Below, piece by piece: positions 37,276-49,639 of a stretch of 64,000 nt of DNA (positions are counted from its first letter, which is position 1; every line of letters starts with the position of its first letter). The stretch comes from Artemia franciscana. Taxonomy: Eukaryota; Arthropoda; Branchiopoda; Anostraca; Artemiidae. The stretch is taken from the NCBI RefSeq assembly GCF_032884065.1, contig NC_088864.1, forward strand, positions 22,124,994-22,188,993, in the 5' to 3' direction. The notes under the pieces were generated by a model that saw nothing but the letters and a program-made list of their open reading frames with translations, was not told the DNA's origin and searched no databases. Both the position numbers and the translations under genes were made by a program.

Positions 37276-38117
37276 AAACGGGGGCTGTACTTGAGCCAAA
37301 TAAAACTACCAGTCCCTCTTACCTGATCATTTATATGAGAATGTTCAATAGAATTGAGTCTTCAAAATAATATTTTAATTCGTTGGAAAATTACCAAAAC
37401 AAAACAATTTGATCTTTCGTTAAGTTGATGTAAACCACAGAGTTAATAAAAACAGCTTTAGTATCTATATCAGCAATGACTACCTCTCACTCTGGCTCCA
37501 GCCCCAGCTCAATCTTGATTAGACCCAGTGTTACCATGGACTCTTCTAATTGTAATCTTCTTCTATCTAATTGCAAGAAGCTCCTCAAGGGTAAGAACTA
37601 CTTCTCTTTTCATTTTCATTCCTGGAACATAGAATATGCTCATGTAATTAAATTAAGAACCTCTCACTCCACATACTTCGAATAATAAAGTTTACTGACC
37701 CCCGAGGCAATTATTTAAGAAAATCTATTATTATTGTCACTTTCAATGTCCACACATGTGAGAAAGAAAATTCTATGCTTCAAATAGGTAACTTTATTTG
37801 TTTTTCTGTTTTTTTTATTACGCATTTTTTTATTTCGTTTTTTGCTAATGGTAATTGTATCAAATCATTAGTCCAGGAAATTTAGGAGGGTCTACTTCGA
37901 CTTGAAACAGCGAGTTCCACTTGGACTTAAAAAATTTATCAAAAGCAGCTAGGTTCCCATCACCATTCTTACACCCCTTCTACATATTGCAGAAAAACAT
38001 GGCGTCAATGTCATTATAGTTTTTTATTTGTTTTCGTTTGTTTGTGTTAAAAACGCTTGTTTTTTCTTTTTTTCTGCTAATGGTAATCATAACCAAACAA
38101 TGATCCTGGAATTTTGA

Positions 38118-39398
38118 GACAGAAAAAAAGACACAAAGATACACATACAGACATTCAAAAAGACACATTGTCACACAGAAAAAAGACGGATGGTCATATA
38201 GACACACAGAAAAAGACAGCCAGACACGCATACAGATGGCCATAAGGACAAATGGACAGACAGAGGAAAACACAAAGACACATGGACAGACATAGAAAAA
38301 GACTCACAGATACGCATGCAGACAAACAAAAGGACATAAAGGCAGAAGGACAAAAAGACATACAGACGGAAAAAAACATAGACACAGACGGATGGATAAA
38401 CAAACTCACATGGACAGACAGAAAAAAACAAATAGACACATAAACAGACATATAAAAAGACACACAGACAGAAAAAGACACATAAACACACAGACAAACA
38501 TACAAAAAGACGTATAGACACACAGACAAGCGTAAAAAAGACACAGGCAGAGAAAAAAGAGACACACAGACACGTAGGCAGACTAACAAAAAAGACAAAC
38601 AGTAGACATACTGAAAACGGACAAAAGACACGCAGACATGGAGACATACAGAAAAAAACGCATAGATACACAGATAGACAAAAACACAAATAGACACACA
38701 GACAGACAGACACACAAAAGTATAAGCCGACATACGGACAAAAAGACACATAGTGACACAAAAAGACATACAGGCACACAGACAGACCAAAAAAAAAACA
38801 AAGACAGATGAAAAAACATAGACACATAGTCAGACAGATAGAAAGACAGACGGAATAAAGACACACAGACACAGCACAAAAAAAATTGACAGGCAAAAAT
38901 AAGGCACAGAGACACATAAGAAGGTGGACAAAAAGACACACAAAAAGACAAATAGACAGGCAGGTAAATAGAAACATAGACACGCATACAAAAAGACACG
39001 CAGATACATGGACAAACTGGAATAAGACACATAAGCACGCAGACAGACAAATAAATACATAGACAGATATACGAAGAACACACAAAGGCACATGGGTACA
39101 TAGACATACACGCATAAATATACAAAAACAGAAACACAGACACACCAACAGACATACAGACAAAAAACACAGACCGACATGAAAAGACGCATAAACACAC
39201 AGAAAGACTGAAAAAAGACACTTAGACTCAAAGAAAGATGGACAAAAAGACACAAAGACAGACGGAAGAAGATACATACACATATAAACAAACGGAAAAA
39301 ACAAACACATAGACAGACACACAAATATAAACATAGACAGATTGATAAGAAGACACATTGACATGCAACAAAAGGACACATAGACACACAAACAGACA
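38118..39398 (+). repeat. CAGACA-type minisatellite array, A/C-rich on the plus strand
   Basis: Degenerate units of about 22-32 bp of the type AAAAAGACACATAGACACAC plus AGACAGACGG. There is almost no T on the plus strand, so the minus strand rarely shows a stop. The minus-strand frame 38171-39391 (406 codons, Cys/Val/Phe/Leu/Ser-rich) and its overlapping partners in the other frames arise from this. I do not regard them as genes. Confidence 0.9.
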
Positions 39399-39399
39399 T

Positions 39400-39890
39400 G
39401 TGTGTGTGTGAATATGACTGTTCTTCTATCCGTTTGTCTACGTTTCTTTTTGTCTATTTGTGTATAGTTTTATGAACCTTTTTTGTCTTTTTATGTGTCT
39501 TTTTATACAGCTATCTGTGTGTCTGTGAATCTTTTTTGTCTGTCTGCGTATCGTGCATCTTTTTTTGCGTCTCTTTGTGTGTCTTTTTATTCCCTCTGTC
39601 TGTGTGTCTGTGTGTCTGTGTCTCTGTCGCCGCGTCTTTTTGTCCGTCTTTCTGTGTCCTGATCTGTCTTTATGTCCACCTGCCCATGCCTTTATGCATC
39701 TTTTTGTCCATCTTCTGCATATCTATGTGTTATTTTCTGAGGTTTTGTGGATTTTTCTGTTTGCCAATGAGCGTGTCTGTGTGCCCATGTGTCTAGGTGT
39801 CTTTTTCTGTCTGCCTCTGTGTCAGTGTGTCTTTTTTGTACATCTGTCTGTGTATATGTGTGTCTGTTTATGTGTCTATGCTTCGTATTT
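39400..39890 (-). repeat. CAGACA-type array in inverted orientation (T/G-rich on plus)
   Basis: From about 39400 the plus strand switches to TGTCTGTGTGTCTTTTTGTC units, the complement of the preceding array. The boundary is a GTGTGTGTG run. Confidence 0.9.
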
Positions 39891-39892
39891 CG

Positions 39893-41375
39893 GACACACT
39901 GACAAAAAGCACAGACGGCCAGAAAAAAGACACAGACACCCGACAAACGAACAAAAGGATGCACAGACAGACGGAAAAATGAAACATAGAAACACATATA
40001 GACGGTCATAAGCAAAATCGGACAGACGGACAAAAAGACTCAAATAAACCAAGACAGAATCACAAACACATAGTCAGAGAGAAAAAATACACATAGACAC
40101 ACGGACAGACAAAAAAACATAGACACAGATAAAGACATACAAGCACACCGACCGACCGATACAAACCCACAGACAGATGGAAAAACACAGACACACAGAC
40201 AGGCAGATGGACAAAAAACAAACAAACAGAAACGCACATATACACAAAAAAGACAAATCAACACACAGACATGCAGAAAAAAAACACATAGAAGAAATTA
40301 AAGATGGACTAAAAGACACAGAGACAGACAAAGAAAAATACACATAGATATGCATAGAAAAAGACACACAGACGGACATAAAAAAAATACACAGACAGGA
40401 GCATAGATACATAGACAGACACAGAAAAGCCAGACGGGTACAAAAATACACAGGCATTCAGACACAAAAATAGACACAAATCCAAACAGACACACCAACA
40501 CACACACAGACAAGAAAAACAAAGACATAAAAAAGACACATGAACACACAGAAAGACTGAAAAAGAGCCACATAGACACACAGACATATGGAAAAAAGAC
40601 ACAAAGACTGACGAATAAAAGACACATATACACACGGACAGACGGATAAAATACACACAAAGACACCCAGACCAAAAAACGACACATCGGTAGACGGAAG
40701 AACATTGACACACAAAAGGACACACATAAACACAGCCGTACCAAAAAACACTCAGACACACACACAAAAGACAACATAAGCACACATACCGACAAAACAC
40801 ACACTGACAAACAGACAGATGGACAAAAAGACACACAGACAGACATAAACAAAAGGACATATAGACCCGCCGAAGACCAATACATTAAAAGATACAAACA
40901 AGGAAGAAAAAACCCATAATACACAGAAAGACAGCCGGACATAAAGACTCTCAGACATACACACAAAAAGCCACATAAGCACACAGACAGACAAAACAAG
41001 ACAAACGGACAAACAGACAGACGGACAAAAAGACAAATAGATAGACACACAAAGAGACAAATAGACAGACGGAAAAAAAGACACACAAACGGACACACAC
41101 ACGCATAGTCAGAGAGAAAAAAAGACAAATAAGACAAATAGAAACAAAATAGAAAAATAGAAAAAAAAATAAAATAGAAAACAAATAGTAAAAAAGACAC
41201 ATAGAAACAAAGACGGAAAAAAAGACACATAGACTTATAAAATGACATACAGGCAGATAGACAGACCGAACGGGACGGGACACACAGACAGACAGAAAAA
41301 CATAGAAACACAGACAAACATACAAAAAGACACAGAGACACACTGACAGACAGACTGACAAATAGACATACAGAA
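39893..41375 (+). repeat. CAGACA-type array, A/C-rich again
   Basis: Orientation reverts at about 39890 (GGACACACTGACAAAAAG). Units are the same degenerate 22-32-bp type. An A-rich patch at 41110-41200 is more AAATAG-like. Long minus-strand frames (for example 40298-41410, 370 codons) are repeat artefacts. Confidence 0.9.
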
Positions 41376-41376
41376 A

Positions 41377-41415
41377 TGCTCAACGTCTTGAGCATTGCCC
41401 GTTTGGGCAATGCTC
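41377..41415. repeat. Compound hairpin at the array/LINE junction
   Basis: TGCTCAA-CGTC-TTGAGCA is followed by GAGCATTGCCC-GTTT-GGGCAATGCTC (11-bp perfect stem, 4-base loop). The two hairpins share the TTGAGCA block, so alternative pairings are possible. Confidence 0.85.
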
Positions 41416-42965
41416 AAACAAGCATCAGTATCAGTTTGGCTTTTGCACAAAGTTTTCTACAGAACATGCTTGTAATAGACTTCTTCAGTTTATACCACGA
41501 TCTTTAAATTTTAATCTTATTCTTGCAGCCATTTTTCTTGATTTAAAGAAAGCTTTTGACAGCCTAACACACAAGATCCTCATTGGTAAACTTTCTCATC
41601 TTGGTGTGCGTGGGGAAGCATTGTCTTGCTTCTCGTCATACCTAACTGACAGATCTATCGCCACGGAAGTTCCAGACAAAAAAGTTCCAATTAAATACGG
41701 AGTACTCCAAGGCTCTATTCTTAGGCCAAGCCTCTTCCTCATCCATGTGAATGATCTCTACCGACTTTTTAACACCCCAATTAACAATGTTTGCTGTGGG
41801 TTGTGTCACAAATCTTACTCTCAGACTACGTTGGTGTTCACATCTGATAGTCAAGAAGAATATATAGCATTTTTCAGATGACACTACTTTAGGTGCTGCA
41901 CCTCTGAATGAATTTTCCCCTATTCTAAAGCTTCAAGCAATGACTAAGAAGATACTCTTTTGGTTTGACATAAATCAACTAACTTTAAATGTAAAAAAGT
42001 CATACCTTCTTATTTTTTCTCGTAAAGGTGTGAGCTGTCCCACAATTACTGAGCTTCATACACCAAAAGGTTCCATAAGTCGTCCGCCGGATCGATATTT
42101 GCAATTCCTGGGAGCTCTTTTGGATTAAAATCTATCGTGTAAGAGGCATGTTCAAATAATAAGAGTGAAAATTTCCTGTGGACTTGGGATCATCCGAAAA
42201 TTAAAGCGTTTATTTCCTTCCCCTATCCTCCGTATTTTATACTTCTCTCTCATTTACCCTTATATATGTTACTGTTCGTCTGTGTGAATGTCCACATTTC
42301 CGTTGGTACTTGCTCCTATTCACCATCTTCATGAGAAAACAGTTAGAATTCTCTAGTCGGCTACACACACTCCTCTTGACCTCCTTAAGATTAAAGATAT
42401 TTATGTTTTATCTCTATCTTCGTTGGCATACCAATACTTCTAGGGAGATCTCCCATTTTGTTTTTTGGGACTGCTCAAACTAGTAGGGGAAGTAAATATG
42501 TCTATGGTTCGTAACTGAGAGGATGTGATGATTCCAACTAGTCCCTCGGTTCGTTCAGACTTTGGCCTGGCTGCAACTGCGGGGCGTGCTTGGAACTTGG
42601 TTCCAGCTGAGATCAGGCAGTCACGCAAACTTGGCTCCTTTAAGAGACAGATGAAAAGTTTCTTATTAAAGGTTTCTTATGAATTTTTTTGAGCTGTTGT
42701 TTTGTTGGTGTTGTATCCTCGTTGACGCAGATAATTTTGAATTGTATTTTATTGTCGGGTGATGTGAGGATCACTGGTTCGTGGGGACTGTCGGTGAGTT
42801 GATTTCTTTTCCTTATAGATTTATATTTAGATGTTGGTTAGTATGTGTATGACAAGTTTTATCATTCTTTATTTATTGTATGCTGTTTCCCAAATAACGT
42901 GCCATTGAGACCTTTGGGATATTGTTTTTGTTATTTTATGAAAATAAATAGAACTTGGACTTGAA
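41410..42965 (+). pseudogene. Non-LTR retrotransposon remnant with reverse-transcriptase domain
   Basis: RT blocks in order: QYQFGF and STEHA near 41426-41470; IFLDLKKAFDSLTHKIL at about 41530; GVLQGSILRPSLFLIHVNDL (PQG changed to LQG) at about 41700; then a frameshift before FSDDTTLGAAPL at about 41870 (the usual F/Y-A-D-D box); WFDINQLTLNVKKSYLLIFS; and RYLQFLGALLD followed by a stop. A C-terminal LFNS-like block, GRAWNLVPAEIRQSRKLGSF, is at about 42580-42640. The 3' tail runs to about 42965, where the minisatellite resumes. Frameshifts and stops make it inactive. Confidence 0.85.
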
Positions 42966-43760
42966 GCTTGAAAAATACACAAAAAGAAATATAAATACAC
43001 AGACAGACAGAAAAAACACATAGACACACAGACCGACGAACAAAAAAGACACATAGACAAACATACAAAAAGACACATAGACAGACGGACAAAAAGACAC
43101 ATGAACACGCATACAAAAAAACACACAGACAGACACAAAAAAACATCTAGACACACAAACAGACAGAAAAAGACACGTAGACATGCAGAAACATGGGTAC
43201 ACAGACCTGGAAGCATACAGACACAAGAACAAGCACACAGACACACCGACAAACACACATACACACACACACATACATTTCAAAAAAGAAAAACATACAC
43301 ACACCGACAGATGAAGAAAAACACACAGAGACTAACAGAAAAAGATGCATAGACACACGGACAGACGGACAAAAAAGACAAACAAACAGACAGAGTATAA
43401 AAAGACTAAAAAACACACAGAAAGGCAGAAAAAACACATGCCCAAACACACAAATGGTCAAAGAGACACATAGATACTTGAAAGACGTCGAGCCTGCCCA
43501 CTGATGAATTAAAGGGCCCAACCTTCGTTGAATGTATTCCTTAAAAATTAGACAAAATACTAAAAGAAACACAGACAGGCACAAAAACACGTGGTCAGGG
43601 AGAAAAAAGACATGACAAACAGACAGACAGAAAAAAGACACATAGACACTTAAACGAAAGAAAAATATATTGACACACAGACAGACGAATATATTAAAAG
43701 ATACACACAGAGAAGGATAAAAAGACCCATAGACACACAGAAAGACAACCAGACATAAGT
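42966..43760 (+). repeat. CAGACA-type array, A/C-rich, right of the LINE
   Basis: Same unit type. Around 43080-43130 the period AAAAAGACACATAGACAGAC + GGAC (24 bp) is clear. It is interrupted at 43486-43565 by about 80 bp of unrelated sequence. Confidence 0.9.
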
Positions 43761-43764
43761 ACCA

Positions 43765-45195
43765 CCTGCTTCTATGTGTCTTCATGTGTGTCTGTCCGTC
43801 TGCTTGTATGTTAATGTGTCTTTTCTCAGTCTTTCTGTTATGTCTTTTTTATATCTTTCTCTGTCTCTATATATATTCTTGTCCGTTTGTCTGTGTATGT
43901 GTCTGTCTATGTGTCTTTTTGTGGGTCTATATTTCTTCCGTCTGTCTGTAGGTCGTTTATCGGGCTGGGTGTGTTCGTGTGTTTTTTTTGTATTGCTATC
44001 TGTGTGTTTGTGTATCTTTTTCTATTTGCCCGTATGTTTTTGTGTCTGTCTGTGTGAGTTTTGGTTGTCTATACATATGTATTTGTGTCTTTTTTCTCTA
44101 ACTGTATGTTTATGTGTCTGTCTTTGTGTCTTTTTGTTCCTCTTTCAATGTGGTTATGTGTCTTTTTGTCCATATGCTTATGCGTCTATGTGTTTTTCTT
44201 CTGTCTGTCTGTGTGTCTGTCTGTCTGCCTTTGTGTCAAGACGTCTTTTTTCTATCGGTCACTGTGTCACTGTATCTTATTGTATATCTGCCTATGTGTC
44301 TATGTGTATTCTTTTCAATCTGTCTGTGTTTCTTTGTTTGTCTTTTTACAATACCTGTCGGTGTGTCTGTTTGTCTTTATTTTGTGTTAATTTTTGTATG
44401 TCTGTCTCTGTGCCTATGTGTCATTTTCTTTGTCAGTCTGTGTGTCTGCGTGTCTTTTTGTCGGTGTGTCCGTGTGTCTATTTGTCTTTCTTTTGTCTGT
44501 TTTTTTGTTCATCTGTCTTTGTTTCAATATTTGTTTTTTCAGTCTGTCTGTGTATCTATGTGTCATTTTTCTCTCTGTTTTTTTTTTTTTCTATGTGTCG
44601 GTTGGTGTCTCTGGGTACCTTTATGTTTTGTTATGGGTCTCTATGATTGTGTACCGTAAGTCTGTGTGTTCATGTGTTTGTTTTCTGTCTTTATTTGTGT
44701 TTATATGTATTTTATATGTCTGTCTGTGTATCTATGTGTCTGTATCCGTATCTATGTGTCTTTTTTCGGTCTGTCCGTATGTCTATGTGTTTTCTTTCTC
44801 TGTGTGTTTGTATTATATGTTTATGTGTCAGTTGTTGTGTCTGTTTGCCTGTGTGCCTATTTTGTATCTCTATGGTTGTGTGTATGCATACCCTTCTGTT
44901 TTGTGTCTTTTTATCCATCTCTCTGTGTGTCTATACGTCTCTTTTCAGTTTTTCGGTGTGTCTGTGTGCAGTTTTTTCTGTCTGTCTTCATTTTTTTTTG
45001 TCTATGTGTCTGTTAGTTTGTCTGTGTACCTGTGTGTCTGTATTTTGTGTCTCTTTGCTTTTGTGTCTGTATACCCGTGTGTCTATGCGTCTTTTTGCTG
45101 TCTTTCTGTATGTCTTTTTTGTGGGATTTTTGTGAATCTATGTGTCTGTTTGTGTGTCTATATATCTTTTTTCTGTCTGTCTGTGCGTCCGTTAT
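43765..45195 (-). repeat. CAGACA-type array in inverted orientation (T/G-rich on plus)
   Basis: Orientation flips at about 43762. TGTCTGTCTGTGTGTCTATG-type units continue to the right arm. Plus-strand open frames here (up to 290 codons) have the same Cys/Val/Leu/Phe/Ser composition as the minus-strand ones on the left, as expected of complementary repeats. Confidence 0.9.
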
Positions 45196-45283
45196 TCATT
45201 GAGATTTTTATTGTCCTTGTAAATGCAAGCAAGGTGTTCCAATGAAAACATGTGGAGCGAGGGGCTCTTAAATTCAATGACTT

Positions 45284-45499
45284 ATGCAAATTCTATGTTC
45301 AGTGTATAGAATGATGGGAGAAGGCGTTAGTACCCTTACGGAGCTTTTTGCAATTAGAAGATGGTTGAAAGAGTCCTTGGTAGCACTGGTTCCAATGAAG
45401 CTTGAGCCGGGGCTCGACCATGAGGTAGCCTTCGTTGATATTGATACTGAAATTGTTTTTGTTAAGTCGGTGGTTTACATCGACTTAAAGAAAGATTAA
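45284..45499 (+). other. Short open frame in the right arm, unassigned
   Basis: 71 codons including TELFAIRRWLKESLVALVPM and EIVFVKSVVYIDLKK. The homologous stretch in the left arm (minus strand, about 37440-37680) keeps recognisable pieces (LLAIR, VVYI-like) but has stops, so it could be a relic of an element ORF. I do not recognise the family. Confidence 0.25.
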
Positions 45500-45647
45500 T
45501 TTGTTTGTTTTTTTTGTAGTTTTTCACCAAATTAAAATATTATTTTTAAAATTATATATCTATTGAACATTCTGATCTTAATGATCAGGTGTAAGGAATT
45601 GGTAATTTCATTTGGCTTTAGGATACCCCCATGTGGGTGACCGGAAT

Positions 45648-45840
45648 AGTGGGATATGAGTATCGTGGGAATGGTTGGATAGGTGTGTCGTATGAATGGT
45701 GGGGTGTTTGTCGTAGAAATGGTGGGACATGTATATCGTAGGAATGGTGGGGTATGTGTGTCGTAGAAATGGTAGGAATTTTCTGCTGTAAGAATGTTGG
45801 GATCTGTGTATCATAGGAATGTGGGATATGTATCTCATAG
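45648..45840 (-). repeat. Minisatellite of about 26 bp in the right arm
   Basis: GGAATGGTGGGGTATGTGTG-type units, complement of the left-arm minisatellite. Confidence 0.85.
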
Positions 45841-46104
45841 ATTCCAGGCACTTAGCGTTACCTTAAGGAGTGTCCATTAAAAGAATTTATCTGTCTAGCT
45901 GGCATCTGAAATTACTGATGTATGTATATTCTTGGAATGATGCAAAAAAAGGCATCTGAAAATAGAAAACTGATAACATTTGATTACGTAATTAACTTGG
46001 AACGATACAATGATGCGTAACACCAGTTGGCTAGTGCCTAGAAAAAATGGATTGATAAAATTTGCGTAGAATGTATTTCTAAGAATCTAATAATATTAAT
46101 AACC

Positions 46105-46186
46105 TGTGGGCTTACGTGACTAGCCCTTCGTTCTTTTACCATAAGAAATCTTTGGTATCACGTTCAATTCCTACACCAGACATAAA
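46105..46186 (+). repeat. tRNA-derived SINE-like head inside the right arm
   Basis: GTGGGCTTACGTGACTAGCC (A-box-like) and TATCACGTTCAATTCCTACA (B-box-like), homologous to 36623-36707 on the opposite strand. Confidence 0.4.
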
Positions 46187-46425
46187 TTTCATAAATTCAA
46201 TGGAAAAACCGCTTCGAAGCTAATAAACGTGTCGTTGGAAAAGAAAATATGTTGCTATCAATAATAGTTGAAAATGTCACCATCTATGACTGCCATTAGG
46301 TAGGCTGCACTGGGGAATCTCCATTCTGTGCGGTCTAAAAAAGTGCCAGTACCGGGATTCCAAGGTATAGTTAGTACTCGGAGTCATTGAAGTGCTACTA
46401 CTCAAGTCGAGTGAATTTATCCACC

Positions 46426-49400
46426 TGATTAATTCTTTCAATACCCACCCTGAACTTACAAAACCTCTAGAAGTTTATTTTTTGTGCTCACACTTTCGAA
46501 GACATTGGAAATTTTACAAAGAGGTAATGTAAGCACTGTAGCCATCAAGTAACTATATTCAAGACGAAGTTAGTGCTTGTTTTAAGTTCATTGTATCATT
46601 GTATTAGGTAATTCTACTTTATTCACCATATTTATAAAAAAAACCTTTTCAACCTATCACCGTTACATATAACCGTTACATATAACACCGTAACATATAA
46701 AAATGTCAATTTCACTTGCAAATTTTTGATGATTCTATCAATGGTAAAGATGATTTATAATATATTTAGCAGCTTGAATAGTTCTTAAAAAGACAACTAT
46801 TCCAAAAGCTTTTCTCAAGCTAAAACTCGAGCAGACCCCAACCTAATCAAAGGAATTGGATACACTATAGAGAGGTGTCAAAAGCAGCATAGCTTTCAAC
46901 ACAATTCATAATAGCTTTAAACAGCGTTTTAGGCTCTTTATTTCATTTCGTTAACTAATTTTGCTAAATTCTAATCACCAAATCTCAAAATACTGCTTTA
47001 AGTTAACAAACTTAAGGCAGTTTTTAATCTTTTCACATTAATAATTTGGCTCATTACCAGCAAAAACTTCCAATAGCCCGCAGCCAAGATAAATTCATGG
47101 ATGATGCTGTATTTGTGTCTTGAGATATTGTAGCATTCAAATAAATATGATTAACATGAGGTTAAAATACTGTTGGAACAATGAGTTTTTTGTATCAGCA
47201 AATTTGAAAACTTTTAGCTAAAAAAAAAACGAGAAAAAGGAAGGTAAAACATTTTTACCTTCAAAGAAAGGCTGTTTGGATGTCTCTCAGAAATCTTACC
47301 AAAAATGCAAAATGATCAGTACCATTGGAAGGTGATTAAAAATGGCTAGTGCCACACTAGAGCACAGGCTTCCAGCTATTTTCCAGGTTCTCTTCCCCTT
47401 GGATCTTGTAGCCCCATCTCACAGTCCATTTAGAACACGGTACCAGATTGTTTCTGAAATCTCCCTTCAAATATACCAAATTTTAGACAAACATCCTTTC
47501 TAAGACCAATCCTTGAATTCCTCTCTAAATCCCTTGAAGTCTTTTGCGTATCCCAGAGCTGTTTACACTATTGTTGGAAGCCACTGTACCAGAGTAATAG
47601 ATTTGAGTGTTAATAAATGTCGGTTGATGGTATTTTCCGGTATGAATGGCTTGGATAGTCTCGTCCCTTTTTTTATTTTTAAAATATATTTCAAATATAT
47701 ATTACAAATGTATTTACTAATCATCATTAAATTTGAACTACTCTGGCAACTCCAAAGCCACCGGATGCCTATAATAAGACTTTAAATGTGTGTGGTTAAA
47801 TGTTTGGCACTCCAGTTAATAGTGTTTTTTTCCTTCCTTTTTAGCAGAATTTCAATTTAAAAGATTCACTACTTTCTGAAAAAGCTGCATAATTTAATAT
47901 TCTGAATTTTTGAAAATACGATATAAAAATATTACATAAACAATAATAATAATATGGCATGGATTTTATGGTCCCTACTGGCAGTGCTAATCTCCATTTC
48001 ATGGCCTTTCTGCCAGGAAGCACAATTGCGGCTAGGTGCCAGATATCTTGCGCTTTTGCACATCTTTCCTGTTTACCTTCAGTACATTTCTCCAGGCACA
48101 CATCTAAAGTTGGGTCATACACACTGCCAGGACGTCCGAAGTTAATTAACCATGTTAATTGATTGTTAATTGATTCTTAATCCGATTGTTAATTAACCAT
48201 TTTTGTTTTCGAAAAAAGAATGTTCACGTCACTTTTAGGGAACTAAAGAACTTATTATTAATTATTTTTCTTTACGTATGTTCAAGAAAAGCCATAAATT
48301 ATTATTTGTAATTCAGCTTGTAGTTTAAGAAGTTTCATCATAATAAAACAGTCAGACATCAGCCATTAATAAACTTTTAAAATTCAGTTTCCAATTTAAA
48401 AACAATTTCGTATCTTTTTTTATATTTGCTTTTTTAAACATTTTTTAATGAAACTTTTGCCAGCACCTGGCTGTTTTCCACGTTTTTATTCGTCTCAGAA
48501 AACAATATTTAGAATTCGTTTCAATCTCAAAGAAAATTAGTTTATAATTATGCTTCTTCGTTTAGCCATTGGGCAAATCTTCCTTTAATTATTTCTTATA
48601 AAAACCTAAATAAGTTACTGAAAGCTTTGTGAGTTCAATTTATTTGAAGTTCTGAGGAAGGTCCTAGGCATCAAAAATCAATTTACATTAACAAATATAA
48701 AGAGCCAGGGTAACAACTAGCCGAAATACGTCATGCCCTATTCGAAATGAGATTTTATCAATACCGAGATTTTGCTGGTGCTACTGCAAACCAATCACAA
48801 TTTTTTATAAATGTTTTGCTAATCAGGAAAACAATCGGATTGCCTCAACTTAGTGCCATCTAAATGCTAGCATTAGTAAACTATCTTTGTGAATGAGAAA
48901 ATTCTACAAAAAATCTGATTGACTCGAAGTAGCGCTAGCTACTTTCCGACATTACTGAAATTTCATCATGAATGGACCTTTACACAAACAGTTCTATTTT
49001 GCTTTATTGAGCACCTTATATGGCTTAAAGATATATTATTTTTTGCAGCGCAGTGTACACCTAATAAACATGAATTTGACAAAGGGCCAGAGCCAAGAGG
49101 GAGGTCTATCTAGCCACCTGCATTGTCTGTCAATCCCTTTCAATTGAAGCTTTAACCAGCTTTATTCAATTCAAGAAAATGTAGGTATTTCCGATATCTA
49201 GGGTGAGGGGCTAAACAAATATAACGACAATTACCCCCTGACCTCTAATTGAGATACTTGGCATTGGATGAATGCATTTATTGTAGGTACTTTTACTGCG
49301 ATATTTCAAAGACCATTTTGTTAACTTTTCTGTAAAACAAATTTATAACCCCCCCCCCCCAAACACAACAAGTTTAGTCTAATCTGTTCTCTCAGTAAAA

Positions 49401-49639
49401 TAGAAGTTTTCGTTGAAATTCTAGAACGCGATGTACGTATTCTCTAGCGGACAATGACAGATTATGTTTCCTAGTAGTCAAAGCAGAAGCCACTTTGCTG
49501 TTTCTCCTTGAGCGGGAAAATCTTAGTATTAAAAATCTGCGAAAAATACAAGCCGAAGTGTATTTTTAAGTTTCTGAAAACTTATTTTGGGAAGTTATTA
49601 TATAATGGTCACGGAACAACAAACGGTAAAAAGCTAAAA
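46426..49639. other. AT-rich stretch with minor repeats, no gene recognised
   Basis: 46659-46699 has three copies of CCGTTACATATAA-like words. 48141-48153 and 48188-48200 are direct GTTAATTAACCAT repeats. A minus-strand frame at about 47930-48140 (GRPGSVYDPTLDVCLEKCTE, then an ATT-repeat end) looks like the 3' end of a retroelement rather than a host exon, but I could not assign it. Confidence 0.35.

Larger units (their letters stand above)
36385..37680 (+). repeat. Left arm of a large inverted repeat (partner 45245-46425)
   Basis: Aligned by eye against the reverse complement of the right arm. Matches in order include ATCACTTCAATTGCTCCGAG, GAATCCCAGTACTAGCAC, TTTTCTTTTCCAACGATACG, GAAATTTATGTCTGGTGTA, TTAGATTCTTAGAAACACAT, CTGGGCACTAGAGAACTGG, the shared minisatellite, CCTGATCATT..AATGTTCAATAGA, TCGTTAAGTTGATGTAAACC and GAACATAGAATATGC. 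The arms are clearly diverged (many substitutions and indels), so the structure is old. Confidence 0.85.
45245..46425 (-). repeat. Right arm of the large inverted repeat (partner 36385-37680)
   Basis: Reverse complement of the left arm over its whole length (see that entry). It carries the same minisatellite, the same SINE-like block and the same LINE-edge sequence (GGAGTCATTGAAGTGCTACT). Together with the left arm it encloses 7.5 kb. Confidence 0.85.

Noticed and set aside
38171-41410. Very long minus-strand open frames (406 and 370 codons) rich in Cys, Val, Leu, Phe and Ser
   Set aside because: They are open in several frames at once because the A/C-rich array has almost no stop trinucleotides on the complementary strand. 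The plus-strand frames at 43774-45245 show the same composition where the array is inverted. There is no domain, no splice structure and no start preference.
47841-48122. Minus-strand frame with CLEKCTEGKQERC, considered as a chitin-binding-like domain
   Set aside because: Cysteine spacing does not fit, there is no splice context, and the ATTATTATT end is more like a retroelement 3' tail.
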